From positions 1 through 57,337 of the forward strand of contig CAIRNV010000098.1 in assembly GCA_903880005.1 (NCBI GenBank): 57,337 bases of DNA. The letters run 5' to 3'. Every line of letters begins with the position of its first letter. Position 1 is the stretch's first letter. The position numbers and the translations under genes were made by a program. Positions 54,631-57,337 of the stretch are shown here, piece by piece. Source of the DNA: an uncultured Verrucomicrobiota bacterium. GTDB taxonomy: Bacteria; Verrucomicrobiota; Verrucomicrobiia; Limisphaerales; UBA9464. Below the pieces are notes generated by a model. The model saw only the letters and a program-made list of their open reading frames with translations, was not told the origin of the DNA and made no database searches.

Positions 54631-56981
54631 ACGCCATCATGCTCCAAGCGATTCCCGGGCTTTCATGGGGTGCCCGCATGCTGGTCGCCCTCGGGTTTGC
54701 CATCGCGGCCGTCCACGCCGCCGACCCGCCCGCCGCCAACGCCGTGCTGCGCGTCGTCCGCCCCGCCAAGGCCGACCCCGTGGACTTCGCACGAGACGTC
54801 CTTCCCTTGCTACAAGGCAACTGCCTGCCTTGCCACAACCGGACCACCAGCAAGGCGGACCTGCTCCTCGAAACCCCCGCCGACATGCTCCGCGGCGGCG
54901 AGTCCGGGCCCGCGCTGGTCCCAGGCAAGGCGTCCGAGTCGTTGCTGTTCCGCATGTCCACCCATGAAGCGCGCCCGCGCATGCCGCCCAAGGACAACAA
55001 GGTCAACGCCGTGGACCTGACCCCCGAGCAACTCGGCTTGCTGGCCTCATGGATCGACCAAGGAGCCAAGGATTCCCAGCACCGCTCCGTGGCCATCGCC
55101 TGGGAAGCCACCGCCGACCGCATCCGCTCCATCTATGGGCTGGCGACGACGCCCGACGGCGCGTGGGTGGCCGTGGGCAACGGCCAACGCCTCCGCGTGC
55201 TGGACGCCGACGCCGGGACGGTCTTGCAGGAATTGTCCGACCCCGCCCTCGGCTCGCCCGCCGCCGCGCATCGCGACCTCGTCAACGCCGTCGCCTTCAG
55301 CCCCGATGGCTCGTGGGTGGCGTCGGGCGGCTATCGTGAAGTCAAGCTGTGGCGCCGAAGGCTTCCCACGGTGCAATGGACGCCCGGCTCGATGCCCGTC
55401 GCGAGCGCATTTCCCAAGGAGCCCTTGCCCGCTCCCGCCGGACCTGCGCGGGCGCTTCGGCTCCAATCCAACGGTGTCCCCGCCATCCTCGGGACCCAGG
55501 CACCCCAGCCCGAGGTCTGGGCCGCGCTTCCCATGGGACCGCGGCTTCCCTCCCACGACCCGGCCCGGTCGCGAGCCTTGGCCAAGGCGGAGCTGGACGC
55601 CGCCAAGTCGGCGCTCGAGTCCGCCGAGAAGGAAGCCAAGGCGCAGGACGAACGCTGGACCAAGGCCGTCGAGGCCCTCGCCACCGCCGAGCGCGGTCGC
55701 AACACCAAGGCCGAGGCCCTCGCCAAGCTCAAGGGAGCCGCGTCCATCGCCGAGGCCATTGTGTCGCGGGCACGATTCAACCACGCGTCCACCAACGAGC
55801 TGAAGACGCTCCAGGAAAAGGCCGCCGCCGCCGCCAAGGCCATCGAGCCCGGCGAGAAGGAATGGACGACCGCCCAGAACAAGCTCGACGCAGCCGGTGA
55901 GGAGCATCGACTCGCCGGGATCGGCAAAAGCCGCGCGCATTTCAACCTGGCCATCGCCAAGGAACGCATGACGGGAGCCCGCGCGGAATGGGACCGGGGG
56001 CTTCCCCCCCCTGCCGCATGGCCTGCAACGCAGGCCGCCGCCTGGTCCACCAACGGCTCTCGTTTGGCCATCGCCGCCGGGAACCAGGTCCACGTGTGGG
56101 CTACGGACGACGCCTCCCGGCGTCCAAGCTCCATCGCCTCCGGCAAGGATGGGGCCACCGTGCCCGCCGCACGCTGGATCGCCTCGATCGAAACCGAGGT
56201 TCCCGCAGATCGCCTGGCCTTCGAGAAGGACGGCCTCCGCATCGGGCGCAGTGCCCGGGGCGACTCGGCCTGGGTCGAGTTCGAGCCCCGTTGGGCCCTG
56301 GAGCGCACCCTGGGGACCGGCGGCGACGACTCGCCCATCACCGACCGCGTCAACGCGCTGGCGTTTCGACCGGACGGGCTCCGCCTTGCCAGCGGCTCCG
56401 GCGAGCCCACGCGCGGGGGGGAGATTCGCGTTTGGGATCCATCGTCCGGCAAGCATGTCTTCGGCCTCACCAATTGCCACAGCGACGCCGTCCTCGCCCT
56501 CGCGTGGTCCCCGGACGGGCTGCGCATCGCGTCCGGTGGAGCCGACCGCATGGCGAGGGTGTTCGACGTCTCGGACGGCCGGCAAACGGCGACGTTGGAG
56601 GGGCACACGGGCCATGTCCTGGCGGTTTCGTGGCGCGCCAACGGCCGGGTCATCGCCACCGGCGGCGCCGATGCAGCCGTGAAGTTCTGGACCCTGGGTT
56701 CCGCCGACAAGGCCAAGACCGCGTCGGGCCTGGGCAAGGAGGTGGTCGGGCTATGCCATCTCGGGACCGACGGGGACGTCGTGGCCTTCGCCGGCGACCG
56801 CGAGCCGGTGCGCGTGACGGAGGCGGGCGAGAAACCCGCCACGCTGGCCCCCGCCAAGGACTTCCTCCATGCGGCCGCCGCCACAGCCGACGGCCTGCGC
56901 GTCCTGGCCGGCGGCCAGGACGGCGTGACACGCATCTGGGACGTGAAGGAAAAGAAGATCGTCCGCGAACTCGCGCCCTAG
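54627..56981 (+). CDS. PSCyt1 cytochrome c / WD40 repeat protein
   Basis: The 784-residue exported protein has a signal peptide (MLVALGFAIAAVHAAD) and a planctomycete cytochrome C (PSCyt1) domain with the haem motif CLPCH (Cys66, Cys69, His70), LVPGKASESLLFRMS and MPPKDN. WD40 blades follow, interrupted by a coiled coil of about 100 residues (around 310-440, rich in Ala, Lys and Glu). They resume with VNALAFRPDGLRLASGSGEP, AVLALAWSPDGLRIASGGAD, GHVLAVSWRANGRVIATGGA and RVLAGGQDGVTRIWDVKEKK. The ATG overlaps the preceding stop (ATGA). A long MITE-like element follows 15 bp after the stop. Confidence 0.92.
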   Translation: MNAIMLQAIPGLSWGARMLVALGFAIAAVHAADPPAANAVLRVVRPAKADPVDFARDVLPLLQGNCLPCHNRTTSKADLLLETPADMLRGGESGPALVPGKASESLLFRMSTHEARPRMPPKDNKVNAVDLTPEQLGLLASWIDQGAKDSQHRSVAIAWEATADRIRSIYGLATTPDGAWVAVGNGQRLRVLDADAGTVLQELSDPALGSPAAAHRDLVNAVAFSPDGSWVASGGYREVKLWRRRLPTVQWTPGSMPVASAFPKEPLPAPAGPARALRLQSNGVPAILGTQAPQPEVWAALPMGPRLPSHDPARSRALAKAELDAAKSALESAEKEAKAQDERWTKAVEALATAERGRNTKAEALAKLKGAASIAEAIVSRARFNHASTNELKTLQEKAAAAAKAIEPGEKEWTTAQNKLDAAGEEHRLAGIGKSRAHFNLAIAKERMTGARAEWDRGLPPPAAWPATQAAAWSTNGSRLAIAAGNQVHVWATDDASRRPSSIASGKDGATVPAARWIASIETEVPADRLAFEKDGLRIGRSARGDSAWVEFEPRWALERTLGTGGDDSPITDRVNALAFRPDGLRLASGSGEPTRGGEIRVWDPSSGKHVFGLTNCHSDAVLALAWSPDGLRIASGGADRMARVFDVSDGRQTATLEGHTGHVLAVSWRANGRVIATGGADAAVKFWTLGSADKAKTASGLGKEVVGLCHLGTDGDVVAFAGDREPVRVTEAGEKPATLAPAKDFLHAAAATADGLRVLAGGQDGVTRIWDVKEKKIVRELAP

Positions 56982-57337
56982 TGGCCCATGATCTAAGCCG
57001 GAACGATTCAGTTGGGAGGGAAGTGATTGCGAAGCAGATGCTTGCGCAAGCCGAGGAGTGAGCGAGGCGCGGGCCGGCACGAGGCCCGTAACGAGCGAAG
57101 GACGAAGGATTTGCGCGAGCAGATCGAGCCAGCACGACCGACCCAACTGAATCGTCCTGGCTTAGGCGGGGCGTGGAATGGCTGCGAAGGGATAGACACC
57201 GGGCCGACATCAACCCCTCCTTCCGGAATACGAATAGCCCCAGCAAGCCAGCTCTCTCGTTGGCGCCGCTTTCACGCCGGACGCCCCGAATGAATCACGT
57301 GGATGCCCGAGTTCAAATCGGGGACGTCCGGACAAAA
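56982..57337. other. Terminal non-coding stretch
   Basis: No gene is seen. After the long element, an inverted repeat pairs 57277-57289 with 57318-57331 (ccggacgccccga and tcggggacgtccgg, one bulged A). The loop contains gttcaaat, but the arrangement is too short for a tRNA. Confidence 0.5.
56997..57161. repeat. Palindromic MITE-like element, long class (165 bp)
   Basis: This complete copy begins GCCGGAACGATTCAGTTGG and ends CCAACTGAATCGTCCTGGC. Flanks are TAA (56994-56996) and TTA (57162-57164). It contains the 85-bp segment absent from short copies. Confidence 0.95.

Noticed and set aside
57277-57331. tRNA gene (acceptor-like stem and a gttcaaat loop)
   Set aside because: Only 55 nt long, the T-arm pairing is not canonical, there is no D-arm or anticodon arm, and the 3' end continues acaaaa rather than aCCA.

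Overview
The window reads as a high-GC bacterial chromosome of the Planctomycetes-Verrucomicrobia group, most likely Verrucomicrobiota. The clues are DUF1501 and DUF1549/DUF1553 (PSD1) cytochrome modules, a PEP-CTERM protein, type II pseudopilins with an FTLIEL leader, Tat-exported sugar isomerases, a CE15 glucuronoyl esterase and many GC-rich intergenic hairpin repeats. This is inferred from gene content; no rRNA or tRNA gene was found. High GC leaves very long antisense frames open, and those were discarded as shadows of recognised genes.

Layout. 1-721: broken pseudopilin and Rpn-like genes meeting at a repeat. 722-3549: clpP, clpX and a membrane metalloprotease. 3653-7772: DUF1549/DUF1553 and DUF1501 operon plus an unknown small gene. 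7776-9966: gene remnants and nested tandem repeats. 9967-11280: TIR-FGE protein. 11281-12286: repeats. 12287-21112: trpF, fused FO synthase, Tat-exported isomerase, ptsN-like IIA, argS, pyrE, flippase-like protein and a second isomerase. 21234-26619: rpsU, clpB, recQ. 26724-29673: SGNH-alpha/beta hydrolase fusion and CE15 esterase. 30108-36513: RlmI-like methyltransferase, nucleotidyltransferase, lone DUF1501, ptsI, HtrA-like protease. 36590-37861: candidate structured RNA and a TPR protein. 38763-44428: Xer recombinase, secreted hydrolase, TonB-dependent receptor, glycosyltransferase. 44432-46670: argB and argJ. 46747-49543: pseudopilin and two secreted paralogues. 49698-56981: three-gene cytochrome/WD40 operon.

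How genes work together. ClpXP, ClpB, the M50-like and HtrA-like proteases form a protein-quality set. argJ-argB are consecutive arginine steps. The CE15 esterase, sugar isomerases and hydrolases suggest growth on plant polysaccharide. The DUF1549/DUF1553/DUF1501/PSCyt1 proteins are exported, with hallmarks of multi-haem-like extracytoplasmic complexes of unknown role.

The most striking feature is a family of palindromic, MITE-like elements with two exact size classes (165 and 80 bp). They begin GCCGGGACGATTCAGTTGG and end with its reverse complement. Several abut stop codons exactly, some are bordered by TNA trinucleotides, and some sit inside or at the edges of genes. Other highlights are the TIR-FGE protein, whose C-terminus resembles a diversity-generating-retroelement variable region, the fused FO synthase, the SGNH-epoxide-hydrolase-like fusion, and a structured RNA ending in a strong terminator.
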